Part shown: positions 1 to 9,512 of the stretch, piece by piece
Numbering within the stretch: position 1 is the stretch's first letter
Layout: each line of letters begins with the position of its first letter
Translations under genes and position numbers: made by a program
The notes under the pieces: model-generated
What the model was told of the DNA's origin: nothing
The model's database searches: none
Seen by the model: the letters and a program-made list of their open reading frames with translations, nothing else
Assembly (NCBI GenBank): GCA_036375275.1
Contig: DASUSF010000182.1
Coordinates: 1 to 29,171, forward strand
Source: DASUSF01 sp036375275
Lineage (GTDB): Bacteria > Pseudomonadota > Alphaproteobacteria > Geminicoccales > Geminicoccaceae
DNA: 29,171 bases
Reading direction: 5' to 3'

Positions 1-104
1 ACGGCGATCGGCAAGCATAGGGCCCGGCCCGACGTCCGCAAACCCGACTGGCCGGCCGCCCTGGTGCCGCCGCCGGCCGCAGGCCAGAGCGGATCCCGAT
101 ATGA

Positions 105-230
105 CGGAACCGCCTGCAAGCGGTTCCGATCCGGTGAATCCGCTCTATCCATTGAAACAGAGCAATTTTCTTCCGATGAGCGGAAGGCCGTCGCGGTTCG
201 AAGCGGTTCTGTCTCATCGGAAATTGCTCT
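105..230. repeat. Intergenic palindromic repeat cluster
   Basis: Two nested dyads sit upstream of the first gene. A perfect 9-bp inverted repeat (cggaaccgc at 105-113, gcggttccg at 120-128) has a 6-nt loop. A longer imperfect one pairs 159-180 (agagcaatt...ccgatgag) with 213-230 (ctcatcgg...attgctct). The spacer repeats the gcggttc motif (203-209). The block is visibly more AT-rich than the surrounding DNA. Its form is that of the dispersed repetitive extragenic palindromes common in alphaproteobacterial genomes; that it is multi-copy is inference, because only one copy lies in this window. Nothing coding could be firmly supported in 1-265. A reading frame ending at a TAG at 18-20 could be the tail of a gene that begins off the left edge. 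Confidence 0.6.
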
Positions 231-265
231 AGAAGCGGCGACAGATCGAAAAGGGAGGCGGAGGC

Positions 266-1279
266 ATGCCCGAGATCAAGACCACCGTCGTCGGCTCGTA
301 TCCGATTCCGGCCTGGCTCGCCGCGCAGCCGAGCGAGCAGGCGGTGGTCGACGCGACCCGGGTGGTCCTGCACACCCAGGAGCAGGCCGGGATCGACCTG
401 GTGTGCGACGGCGAGCTGTACCGGTTCGATGTCAATCATCCCGAGACCAACGGCATGATCGACTACTTCGTCCGGCCGATGGCCGGGATGCGGACCGGGG
501 TCACCTTCGAGGAACTGAAGGCATACCGCAGCCGGCCCGGCATGGCGTTCCGGGCGAAGCCGCCGGCGGTCTGCGACGGGCCGGTCGGCCACGGCACGCT
601 CGATCTGCAATCGCCCTGCGCCCGCGCCCGCAGCCTGACCCGGCGGCCGTTGAAGTTCACGGTCACGGGGCCGCACATGCTGGCCAAGACCGTGCACGAT
701 CTTCACTACCGCGAGCCGGAGGCGCTGGCGCATGCGATCGCCGACGTGCTGGCCGGGCAGGTCGCCGGCCTGGATGCCGACGTGATCCAGCTCGACGAAG
801 CCAACCTGCCCGGTCACCCGGACGAGTGGCGCTGGGCTGCGGACGCGCTGAACAAAGTCCTGCGCGCGATTCCGACCACGCCGGCGGTCCACCTCTGCTT
901 CGGCAACTACGGCGGGCAGACCGTGCAGCAGGGCACCTGGGCGAAGTTGATCGACTACCTGAACGCGCTGCACGCCGACCACGTGGTCCTCGAGTGCGCC
1001 CATCGGCCGCCGGACGAGCTCGAGGTGTTCCGCGAGCTCCGCCCCGACATCGGCTTCGGCCTCGGCGTCGTCGACATCAAGCGGACCGAGGTCGAGAGCG
1101 CCGACCAGATCGCGCGTGCGATCGAGCGCGCGGAGCGGATCCTCGGGCCCGGCCGGGTCCGCTACATCCACCCCGACTGCGGGTTCTGGATGCTGCCGCG
1201 CGCGGTCGCGGACGCCAAGATGCGGGCGCTCGTGCTCGGGCGCGACCGGTTCGCGCGCGGCGGGCCGACGGCAGGATGA
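266..1279 (+). CDS. MetE-like zinc methyltransferase (C-terminal-domain-only, cobalamin-independent methionine synthase family)
   Basis: 337 aa. The protein matches the catalytic (C-terminal) barrel of cobalamin-independent methionine synthase, which moves a methyl group to a zinc-bound thiol such as homocysteine. The family's four zinc ligands are all visible: H209 and C211 (HLCFGNYGG), E243 (VVLEC) and C305 (HPDCGFW). The N-terminal opening (TTVVGSYPIP) is also typical. Full MetE is about 750 aa, so the N-terminal folate-binding half is absent. Such stand-alone proteins are known in bacteria and archaea and can use methyl donors other than methyl-folate, or act on other thiols, so the substrate is open. 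The ATG at 266 follows a GGGAGG ribosome site (253-258). The gene stands alone and converges on the livF-type gene with a 34-nt gap. No methionine or corrinoid gene is nearby. Confidence 0.85.
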   Translation: MPEIKTTVVGSYPIPAWLAAQPSEQAVVDATRVVLHTQEQAGIDLVCDGELYRFDVNHPETNGMIDYFVRPMAGMRTGVTFEELKAYRSRPGMAFRAKPPAVCDGPVGHGTLDLQSPCARARSLTRRPLKFTVTGPHMLAKTVHDLHYREPEALAHAIADVLAGQVAGLDADVIQLDEANLPGHPDEWRWAADALNKVLRAIPTTPAVHLCFGNYGGQTVQQGTWAKLIDYLNALHADHVVLECAHRPPDELEVFRELRPDIGFGLGVVDIKRTEVESADQIARAIERAERILGPGRVRYIHPDCGFWMLPRAVADAKMRALVLGRDRFARGGPTAG

Positions 1280-1313
1280 AGGACCGGGCCGTGCGCACGC
1301 CGCGCGGAGATTT

Positions 1314-2018
1314 TCAGAGGCCGATGTAGGCGCGGCGGACGTCGTCGTTGGCGAGCAGCTCGGACGAGGCGCCCTCGAGCTTGATCCGCCCGGTCTCCAG
1401 CAGGTAGGCCCGGTCGACCACCTTCAGGACCTGCTGGATGTTCTGCTCGACGATCAGCACCGTGAAGCCTTCGGCGCGGATCCGCCGCACCAGATCGAAC
1501 ACCTGCTGGACGACCACCGGGGCGAGGCCCGCGGACGGCTCGTCGAGCAGGAGCAGCTTCGGGCCGCTCATCAGGCCGCGGCCGATCGCGCACATTTGCT
1601 GCTCGCCCCCGCTCATCGTTCCGGCGAGCTGGTGCCGGCGCTCCTGCATGCGCGGGAACAGCTCGTAGACGAAGGCGAGGCGCTCGTCGTGCCGGGCCCG
1701 CGCACGCGCCGGGAAGGCGCCGATCCTGAGGTTCTCCTCGACCGTCAGCTTCGGGAAGAGCCGCCGGTTCTCGGGGACATGGGCGATGCCGAGCTCGATC
1801 ACCTCGTGCGCCGGGACGTCGTTGAGACGCTGGCCCGACATGCGGATCTCGCCGGCGGACACCTCGATCAGCTTCGAGATCACTCTGAGGAGCGTGGTCT
1901 TGCCGGCGCCGTTCGGTCCGATCACCGCCACCGCCTCGCCCGCCTCGACCTCGAGCGAGACGTCGAACAACGCCTGGAAGCCGCCGTATCCGGCAGAGAC
2001 GTTCTCCAGCTGCAGCAC
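1314..2018 (-). CDS. livF: Branched-chain amino acid-type ABC transporter ATP-binding protein (LivF family)
   Basis: 234 aa, the normal LivF length. The protein hydrolyses ATP to drive a HAAT-type importer for branched-chain amino acids or related compounds such as urea or amides. Visible motifs are Walker A GPNGAGKTT (34-42), the ABC signature SGGEQ (136-140), Walker B LLLLDEP with D159/E160, and the LivF-type IVEQN after it. The short C-terminus (ending RRAYIGL) separates LivF from the longer LivG. The partners livG, livH, livM and the binding protein are not in the window: upstream lies a divergent regulatory zinc-finger gene and downstream a convergent methyltransferase. The gene is therefore either an orphan or works with permease genes elsewhere. 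The substrate cannot be read from the sequence. Confidence 0.88.
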   Translation of the reverse strand: MLQLENVSAGYGGFQALFDVSLEVEAGEAVAVIGPNGAGKTTLLRVISKLIEVSAGEIRMSGQRLNDVPAHEVIELGIAHVPENRRLFPKLTVEENLRIGAFPARARARHDERLAFVYELFPRMQERRHQLAGTMSGGEQQMCAIGRGLMSGPKLLLLDEPSAGLAPVVVQQVFDLVRRIRAEGFTVLIVEQNIQQVLKVVDRAYLLETGRIKLEGASSELLANDDVRRAYIGL

Positions 2019-2120
2019 GCCCCGCTCCTCAGGCCGATGCGCTTCCGCGCGCCGGCGTCCGAAGCGCCTCTTGTGGCACGCGCGGCGGGACCGGGAAAGG
2101 GGGCGGGGGCAGGGCAGCGC

Positions 2121-2142
2121 CCGCGGTCCCGCCGCGGTCCCG
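2121..2142. repeat. Tandem 11-bp direct repeat in a divergent intergenic region
   Basis: The unit ccgcggtcccg occurs twice back to back (2121-2131 and 2132-2142) in the 230-bp region between the divergent livF-type and DksA-like genes. That region must hold both promoters. I could not recognise convincing -35/-10 elements. The repeat may be chance in GC-rich DNA or an operator; the sequence does not decide. Confidence 0.4.
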
Positions 2143-2248
2143 ACCTCAACGCGAGCGCGAACCCCGAGCGCCGTGGTAGCGTTGCCTCATCACCAACGTG
2201 CCGGCGCCGGTCGCCGCGGCGGCGAAGAGTCACCTTGAAGGAGACACC

Positions 2249-2602
2249 ATGACGACGATCGATGCGCTGGACCTCGAGGCGATCCGCCGGCGACTGGAGG
2301 CGGAGCGCGACGAGCTCCAGGAGAGCAGCGAGCACAGCGAGGCCGCGCGCCGGCCCGTCACCCTGGATCAGCCGAGCCTCGGCCGGCTGTCGAGGATGGA
2401 CGCCCTGCAGGACCAGGCGATGGCGCTGGCGACCGAGGAGCGCCGGCAGCGGCGGCGGCAGCGGATCGGCGCCGCGCTGGAGCGGCTCGAGCGGGACGAG
2501 TACGGGCTGTGCGTGCGATGCGGCGAGGAGATCGGGCCGAAGCGGCTCGAGCTCGACCCGTCGGTGCCGACCTGCCTCGCCTGCGCGGATGCCGCCGGCT
2601 GA
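2249..2602 (+). CDS. TraR/DksA-family zinc-finger protein
   Basis: 117 aa. The N-terminal two thirds (about 8-82) is a charged helical hairpin rich in E and R. The C-terminus carries a C4 zinc finger with C88, C91, C109 and C112 (CVRC...CLAC), as in DksA/TraR proteins that bind RNA polymerase through its secondary channel. A DALQDQA stretch (51-57) lies where DksA has its acidic coiled-coil tip motif, so polymerase binding is plausible. It is shorter than classical DksA (about 150 aa) and resembles the YbiI/RsfS-type small relatives. The ATG at 2249 is chosen because AAGGAG (2238-2243) lies 5 nt upstream; a longer frame from 2198 has no such site. It is convergent with tadC, with a 22-nt gap. 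Confidence 0.85.
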   Translation: MTTIDALDLEAIRRRLEAERDELQESSEHSEAARRPVTLDQPSLGRLSRMDALQDQAMALATEERRQRRRQRIGAALERLERDEYGLCVRCGEEIGPKRLELDPSVPTCLACADAAG

Positions 2603-2624
2603 TGCGGCGCCTCCGGCCGGCGGC
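2591..2624. terminator. Hairpin between convergent dksA-like and tadC genes
   Basis: A perfect 9-bp inverted repeat (gccgccggc at 2591-2599, gccggcggc at 2616-2624) with a 16-nt loop overlaps the end of the DksA-like gene and reaches the base before the tadC stop. It could act as a bidirectional transcript end, but there is no T-run on either side, so intrinsic termination is uncertain. Confidence 0.45.
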
Positions 2625-3602
2625 TCAGCCCATCAGGTTGTCCATGATCGAGAGGATCGCCGGGCCCATCAGCACGATGAACAGGGTCGGCAGAATGAAC
2701 ACGATCATCGGCACGGTCAGCACCGCCGGCAGCCGCGCCGCCTTCTCCTCCGCCCTCATCATGCGCTGATCGCGGAACTCGTGGGCCAGCACCCGCAGCG
2801 ACTGGGAGAGCGGCGTGCCGTACTTCTCGGTCTGGACCAGCGTGTTGACCACGCCGCGGATCGCCGGGAGGTTGGTCCGGCGGTTGAGGTTGTGCAGCGC
2901 CTGGCGGCGGTCGGGCAGGAAGCCGAGCTCGACCGAGGTCAGCGACAGCTCCTCGGCGAGCTCCGGGCTGGCCGCTCCGGTCTCGCCCGCGACCCGCTCC
3001 AGCGCGGCGTCCAGGGCGAGCCCGGATTCGGCGCAGATCACCAGGAGGTCGAGCCCGTCGGGCAACGCCTTCTGCAACGCCTTCTGGCGCTTGGTGATCG
3101 CATTGGAGAGGTAGATCTCGGGCGCGAAGAAGCCGAGCAGCGCGGCGCCGCCGAGCACGAGGAGGCGCGGCCCCTGGGCCAGCTCGCCGACCTGCAGGAG
3201 ATAGACCCAGAGGAAGGCGAGCCCGCCCAGGGCGACCGGCATGGCCAGCTTGAAGAACATGAACAGGACGATGCTGTCCCGGGAGCGGAGCCCGGCCTGG
3301 GCGAGCTTGTCGTGCAGCTTCGCCGCCTGCTCGCTCCCGAGCAGCCTCATCCGGCCGACCAGCTGGCGCATCAGGGTCATGCCGTCGGCGCGCCGCGACG
3401 GCCGGCGGTTGATCTGCATGAGCTGGCCGCGGAGCTCCGTCCGCCGCGCGGTCAGCATCCGCAGGCGCCGCTCCATCGGGTTGCTCTCGAGCAGCGCGTA
3501 CCAGACCGCGAGCACCACGAAGAAGGCGACGCTGGACGCCATCGCCACGAACATGGTGTCGGGCGTGAGCCCGAACGGCAGAGCGTTCACGAGCGAGTTC
3601 AT
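2625..3602 (-). CDS. tadC: Tad pilus inner-membrane platform protein TadC (type II secretion F family)
   Basis: 325 aa. TadC, with TadB, forms the inner-membrane platform that couples the CpaF motor to pilin polymerisation. Hydrophobic segments are visible near residues 13-35, about 120-165 and at the C-terminus (VLTVPMIVFILPTLFIVLMGP). The conserved T2SSF core lies between, with the CAESGLALDAAL motif. The ATG at 3602 overlaps the tadB stop by 4 bp (ATGA), which indicates translational coupling and rules out the longer frame that runs through tadB. It is the last gene of the operon. Confidence 0.93.
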   Translation of the reverse strand: MNSLVNALPFGLTPDTMFVAMASSVAFFVVLAVWYALLESNPMERRLRMLTARRTELRGQLMQINRRPSRRADGMTLMRQLVGRMRLLGSEQAAKLHDKLAQAGLRSRDSIVLFMFFKLAMPVALGGLAFLWVYLLQVGELAQGPRLLVLGGAALLGFFAPEIYLSNAITKRQKALQKALPDGLDLLVICAESGLALDAALERVAGETGAASPELAEELSLTSVELGFLPDRRQALHNLNRRTNLPAIRGVVNTLVQTEKYGTPLSQSLRVLAHEFRDQRMMRAEEKAARLPAVLTVPMIVFILPTLFIVLMGPAILSIMDNLMG

Positions 3603-4623
3603 ATTTCGAAGCGCACCAGTTTGGCCATGATGCCGAGGCCGATCGTCAGGCTGGTCAAGCCCATGCCGATCATCACCCACCCCCTCGGGTCGATGAACAG
3701 CTTGCTTATGTACTCGGGGTTGATGAGGTAGATGATCGTCGCCATGATGAACGGCAGCGAGCCGATGATCATGGCGGAGGCCCGGGCCTCGGACGACATC
3801 GCCTTGACCTTGAGCCGCATCTGCTCGCGGCGACGGACCATGTCGGACAGCTTTTCCAGGATCTCGGCGAGGTTGCCGCCCGTCTCCTGCTGGATGGCGA
3901 GGCTGATCACCAGGAAATTGAACTCCGGGATCTGCAGTCGCCTGGCGGTCGCCCAGAGCGCCTCGTCGAGGTTGACGCCGATCTTCACCTGGTCGGCGAT
4001 GTAGCGGAACTCGGTGCCGACCGGCGCCGCGATCTCGCTGCCGATGGTGTTGATCGCCTCGCTCGCCGGCAGGCCCGAGCGGATGCCGCGGACGATCAGG
4101 TCGAGCGCTTCCGGCAGCAGGTTGGTGAACTTCCGCACCCGCTTGTTGATCCGTCGCCCGATGTAGAGGTGCGGCAGACCGAGGCCGATCGCGATCGAGA
4201 GCGGCAGGGCGATCATCCAGCCGAGGCCATAGCCCCAGCCGATCCCGACTCCGCTGAGCAGGGCGAGCCCGAGGCAGACCAGAAGGTAGTCGCCGACGTT
4301 GAGGCGGAGCCCGCTGCGTTCCAGTCGGAGCCGCATCATGGCGATGTTGGGCAGGGTCCGCTTGAGCAGGCGGTCGAGCTGCCGGATCGAGCTGTCCTTC
4401 CGGTTCCGCCTCAGGCTCTCCGGTGCCGAGGCGCCGGACTCCCCGACCGGCGCCGCACGCGGGGCCCGGGTGACCCGGTCGAGCCGCCGCTGCAGCTTCC
4501 GCTCGTCGCGCTGGAAGACGGCGACCCACAGCGCCGCCACCAGGCCGATGGCGACGAGGCTGCCGCCGAACACCGCCGCCACGAGCAGGTTCGGATCGGC
4601 TGCGATCTGGTCGATCATCGGGA

Positions 4624-4627
<4 letters not shown>
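3599..4627 (-). CDS. tadB: Tad pilus inner-membrane platform protein TadB (type II secretion F family)
   Basis: 342 aa. It has an N-terminal membrane segment (about 14-38), then a basic cytoplasmic stretch and two close hydrophobic segments (about 110-155). Next come a T2SSF domain (about 175-300) containing IRSGLPASEAI and QQETGGNLAEIL, and two C-terminal membrane segments. This is the usual TadB layout. The ATG at 4627 overlaps the cpaF stop by 4 bp (ATGA), and its own stop overlaps tadC by 4 bp. A second in-frame ATG at 4618 is possible but would lose the overlap. The protein pairs with TadC as the platform for the Flp pilus. Confidence 0.94.
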
Positions 4628-6039
<1,412 letters not shown>

Positions 6040-6046
6040 CGAGGGC

Positions 6047-7276
6047 TCAGCCCTTCTTCAAAAGCTTCTGCCACACCTTCGAGCGCTGCGGCGCGCTGCC
6101 GGGAGTGGGGCCGCAAAGCCGGTCGGCGATGTCCTTGAGCCCGGTCGCGACCGGGCCCCGCGTGCCGGCGACCGGCTGGCCGAAGTTGGTCGCGGTCGCG
6201 ACCGTCCGCGAATCGAACGGCAGGCTGAAATCGACCTTCCGGTTGATCCCCTTCTCGAACTCCTGGCGCGGCATCTCGCCCTGGCGGTGCTCGCCGACGC
6301 GATTGGCGATGACCAGCTGCTGGCAGGACGCGTTGACCGTCGGCATGAGCCCGGCAAAACGCATGGTGTCGCGCATGCCGGCGAGCGACAGATCGGTCAC
6401 CAGCAGCAGATCGGTCGCGGTCTGGACCACCTGCTGGGTGCAGGGGTTGGGCGTGCGCGGCAGATCGACCACCACGTAGTGGAACTTGGAGCGCAGCTCG
6501 GTGAGCAGGAGCTCCAGCGCCGCGTAGTCGAGCAGCAGGGTCTCGTCGGGGCTCTCCTCGGCGCTCAGCACGAACAGCCGTTCGGAGTGCTGGACCAGGA
6601 TCCGGTCCATCAGCAGACCGTCGATCCGGTTCGGGTTCTCGAGCGCCTCGCGGAGCCCGTGGCTGGGCTCGAGGTCGAGGGCGAGCGCGACCGTGCCGAA
6701 CTGCAGATCGAGGTCGACCAGAGCCACCCGGCGGCGGCGCTCCTCGGCGATCAGCCAGGCGAGGCTGCTCGCGATCATGGTCGTGCCGGCGCCGCCGCGC
6801 GTCCCCATCACCGCGACCAGCTTGCCGAGCTTCGCGCCACCCTTCACCGACACGGTCTGGTCGGTCGCGGCGAGAACCGCCCGGTGCAGCAGCGATGGCG
6901 TGATCGGCTTGACCAGGTAGTCGCTGACCCCGTGCTGGAGCAGGTCGCGGAACAGCACGCAGTCGTTCTTCTCGCCGATGGCGACGACGGTCACGCCGGG
7001 CTCGCACACGTCGGCCAGGGCGTTGATGTCCGACAGCGGCATCTCGGAGCCGGACAGATCGATCAGGAGCAGCTTGGGCGAGCGATGCTCGCCCAGATGC
7101 CGGACCGCGGCGCGCGCATCGCCCTTGCGGAGCGACGCGTGCGGCAGCATCAGCTCGCCGACCACCTGATCGACGACGTCGTGGGTCGCCTGGTCGTTGA
7201 CGAACGCCAGGAACTGGTCGCGCGGGTCCTGGCTCGGCGGCTGGCCTGGCGCGGTCGTGGCGAGAGCGGTGGCCAT
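6047..7276 (-). CDS. cpaE: Tad pilus localisation/assembly ATPase CpaE/TadZ
   Basis: 409 aa. An N-terminal receiver-like domain (about 20-137) keeps an Asp at the phosphorylation position (D73 in LLLIDLSG) and the switch Lys (K123 in DYLVKP). It is followed by a MinD/ParA-type ATPase domain (about 150-390). The P-loop reads GTRGGAGTT (158-166): the Walker lysine is replaced by Thr and the signature lysine by Arg, as seen in atypical TadZ/CpaE proteins. D188 and D190 (ALVDLDLQFG) fit the Walker A' acidic residues. In Caulobacter CpaE places the pilus machinery at a pole. The start could be the ATG at 7276 (its A is the last base of the cpaD stop) or the adjacent GTG at 7279; AGGAGG (about 10 and 7 nt upstream respectively) serves both. 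Confidence 0.93.
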   Translation of the reverse strand: MATALATTAPGQPPSQDPRDQFLAFVNDQATHDVVDQVVGELMLPHASLRKGDARAAVRHLGEHRSPKLLLIDLSGSEMPLSDINALADVCEPGVTVVAIGEKNDCVLFRDLLQHGVSDYLVKPITPSLLHRAVLAATDQTVSVKGGAKLGKLVAVMGTRGGAGTTMIASSLAWLIAEERRRRVALVDLDLQFGTVALALDLEPSHGLREALENPNRIDGLLMDRILVQHSERLFVLSAEESPDETLLLDYAALELLLTELRSKFHYVVVDLPRTPNPCTQQVVQTATDLLLVTDLSLAGMRDTMRFAGLMPTVNASCQQLVIANRVGEHRQGEMPRQEFEKGINRKVDFSLPFDSRTVATATNFGQPVAGTRGPVATGLKDIADRLCGPTPGSAPQRSKVWQKLLKKG

Positions 7277-8034
7277 CACTCCAGCACCTCCTGCTTGAGC
7301 TCGGTGACCTCGCCGCGCCGGTAGCGGGCGATCGCCTCCGCCTCGCGCACGCCGTCGGCCGGCCCGAGCGAGCGGCCGCGGGCAAGATCGCGCGGGTCGT
7401 CGATCATCAGTCCGAGGTTGGTCCGGGTCGCGCAGCCGAAGTTGCTGTGCGGGTTGTTGGCGAAGTCGGTGCCGCTTTCGACGCTCCAGTCCGGGCAGGG
7501 CGGCAGCACCACCACGTGGCGGTCGATGACCACCTCGACCCGGCGGTTCTCGCGCCAGACCTCGGGGCCGGAGCCGAGCACCTCGGGTGCCCGCTCGCCG
7601 TACGCGGCGAGGTGCATGGTGACCCCGCGAAGGCCCTCCTGGCGGAGCATGTCCTGCACGCTCCGGGCGCGTCGGGCGGAGAGATCGAGGTTGTACGGGT
7701 CGGAGGCGCGCTCATCGGCGTGGCCTTCGATCCGGATCGCGTCGTTCTGGTTCGGCGCGAGCGCGGCGAGGAAGGCGCGCAGGCGGCCCTGCTCGGCGGC
7801 GTCGATCCGGGCGCTGTCGGTCGCGAAGTGGACCTCGTGCCGGTACTCGGCCGGGCGCACCTCCAGTTCCTTGGGCGATCCGGCCGCGGACCAGCCGAGG
7901 GCCGGGTTCGTCTCGGTCGCCGGGCCGCCGGCGCAGGCGCCGAGCGCCAGGCCGAGCAGCGCCAGGTTGAACAGGGGCCAGCCGAGGGCCGCCCGGGAGC
8001 GGCGGCGCGCCGGCGGAAGGCGATGGGCGGTCAT
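7276..8034 (-). CDS. cpaD: CpaD-family pilus assembly lipoprotein with OmpA-like peptidoglycan-binding region
   Basis: 252 aa. It has a basic N-terminus, a hydrophobic segment and a lipobox LGAC with the acylated Cys at 34, so it is an outer-membrane lipoprotein. Residues about 68-170 read as an OmpA-type domain: VHFATDSARID, GHADERASDPYNLDLSARRARSV and ENRRVEVVID. The C-terminal part (PPCPDWS..., SNFGCATRTNLGLMIDDPRDLA) is the CpaD signature. CpaD partners the CpaC secretin. The OmpA-type motifs suggest it also grips peptidoglycan. The ATG at 8034 has GGAGA about 9 nt upstream and lies 11 nt after the cpaC stop. Confidence 0.88.
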   Translation of the reverse strand: MTAHRLPPARRRSRAALGWPLFNLALLGLALGACAGGPATETNPALGWSAAGSPKELEVRPAEYRHEVHFATDSARIDAAEQGRLRAFLAALAPNQNDAIRIEGHADERASDPYNLDLSARRARSVQDMLRQEGLRGVTMHLAAYGERAPEVLGSGPEVWRENRRVEVVIDRHVVVLPPCPDWSVESGTDFANNPHSNFGCATRTNLGLMIDDPRDLARGRSLGPADGVREAEAIARYRRGEVTELKQEVLE

Positions 8035-8045
8035 CGGAGCGTCTC

Positions 8046-9512
8046 CTATTCCAGAACGAAGCCGACGGGACCGACCAGGCGCTTCGCCTCGGGGGTCGAG
8101 GGCGCGGGCCGGCCCTCCTGCAGCTCGGCGCTGTGCAGGCGGCCCTCGAGGATCCGCTCGACGTCGGTCGGCGCCTTGTAGCCGTCGGTCGGGCGGGCGA
8201 CGAGCCGGGGCTCGCGGATCGGCCGGACGAGGTAGGGCGTGACCATGATCACGAGCTCGCTCTCGTTGCGCTGGAAGCGCTGCGAGCGGAACAGGGTGCC
8301 GAGCACGGGCAGGTCGCCAAGTCCCGGAAATTTGCTCACCGCGTTCTGCACGTCGGACGCGAGCAGGCCGCCGATCATGAAGCTCTGGCCGCTGCCCAGC
8401 TCGACGGTGGTCTCGGCGCGCCGGGTGGCGAGCGCGGGGATGGTCAGGCCGGAGACGGTGATCGCGCCGTTGTCGGTGAGCTCGCTGACCTCGGGCCGGA
8501 CGCGGAGGCTGATCCGCTGGGCGGAAAGCACCGTCGGGGTGAAGGCGAGGCTGATGCCGAACTCCTTGAACTCGATCTTGATCTCGTTGTCGTCGGTGGC
8601 GACCGGGATCGGGAACTCGCCGCCGGCGAGGAAGCTCGCCGTCTCGCCGGAGAGCGCCGTGAGGTTCGGCTCGGCCAGGATGCTGACCAGGCCCTCCTCG
8701 GCGAGGGCGTCGAGGGCGGCGCTGATCGAATCGCCGTCGCCGGTGTAGTTGCCGAACACGCTGCCCGGCGTCGAGCCGCCGAAGTTGGCCGGCGCGCGCG
8801 GGATCGCGCCGCCGCCGTTGATGATGTCGCGGCCGGTCGCGAAGCCGAAGGTGAAGTCGCCGACGTCGAACAGGGCTTCCCAGTTGATGCCGAACTCCTT
8901 GATCACCTCGCGGCTGACCTCGGCGACCTGGACCCGGAGATGCACCTGGGTCGGCGAGCTGACGCGGACGCGGTTGAGCAGGGTCTCCTCGCTGCCGAGG
9001 AAGCGGGCCGCGAGCTCGCGCAGCTCCTGTGCCTCGACCGGCGAGTTCAGCGAGCCTTCGAGCACGATGCTGCCGTCGACGCTGCTGAGCTCGATGTCGT
9101 TGCCCGGCATCAGCTGGTCGATGGCGCGCTGGAGCCCGGACAGGTTGTGGCGCACCGTGACCACGGACCGGACCAGCAGCTGGTCGTTCTCGTCGACCGC
9201 GTAGAGGCTCGTGGTCCCGGCGCGCCGGCCGAACAGGTACACGATGGTCGGCGACTGCGCCTGCACGTCGGCGATCTCGGGGTCCGCCACGAACACCGTG
9301 GCGGCCGGCCGCGGCAGGCGGATCACCTGGCCCTTCCTGACCTCGAGCACGACGTTGCTGTCCGGGCCGATGGTCTCGGCGCGCGCCTCCTGACCCTGGG
9401 CGGGATCCGGGCGGACGACGAGAAGGGCCGCCAGCGCGCCGGCGGCGAGGAGGCGGAGCAGGGCGCCTCCTTCGGCACGGAGCCGCCAGCTGCGGAGCGG
9501 ATCGAAGATCAT
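8046..9512 (-). CDS. cpaC: Tad pilus outer-membrane secretin CpaC/RcpA
   Basis: 488 aa. An N-terminal signal sequence (hydrophobic about 18-34, cleavage probably near 38-42) precedes a pilus/secretin N-domain (VLEVRKGQVIRLPRPAATVFVADPEIADVQ). A BON-like section (IELSSVDGSIVLEG) follows, then the secretin core (about 260-430) with VPV-type repeats ILAEPNLTALSG and GEFPIPV, and the closing LGDLPVLGTLFRSQRFQRNESELVIMVTP region. It forms the outer-membrane channel through which the Flp pilus leaves. The ATG at 9512 overlaps the cpaB stop by 4 bp (ATGA). The length is normal for the family. Confidence 0.96.
   Translation of the reverse strand: MIFDPLRSWRLRAEGGALLRLLAAGALAALLVVRPDPAQGQEARAETIGPDSNVVLEVRKGQVIRLPRPAATVFVADPEIADVQAQSPTIVYLFGRRAGTTSLYAVDENDQLLVRSVVTVRHNLSGLQRAIDQLMPGNDIELSSVDGSIVLEGSLNSPVEAQELRELAARFLGSEETLLNRVRVSSPTQVHLRVQVAEVSREVIKEFGINWEALFDVGDFTFGFATGRDIINGGGAIPRAPANFGGSTPGSVFGNYTGDGDSISAALDALAEEGLVSILAEPNLTALSGETASFLAGGEFPIPVATDDNEIKIEFKEFGISLAFTPTVLSAQRISLRVRPEVSELTDNGAITVSGLTIPALATRRAETTVELGSGQSFMIGGLLASDVQNAVSKFPGLGDLPVLGTLFRSQRFQRNESELVIMVTPYLVRPIREPRLVARPTDGYKAPTDVERILEGRLHSAELQEGRPAPSTPEAKRLVGPVGFVLE

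Noticed and set aside
64..1329. Long open frame overlapping the MetE-like gene
   Set aside because: It is Arg/Ala/Gly-rich low-complexity translation in another frame of a clear gene, with no family motifs.
2625..4529. 634-aa frame covering tadC and part of tadB as one fused protein
   Set aside because: The first half is out-of-frame tadB; only the part from 3602 has the TadC sequence, and the ATGA overlap sets the start.
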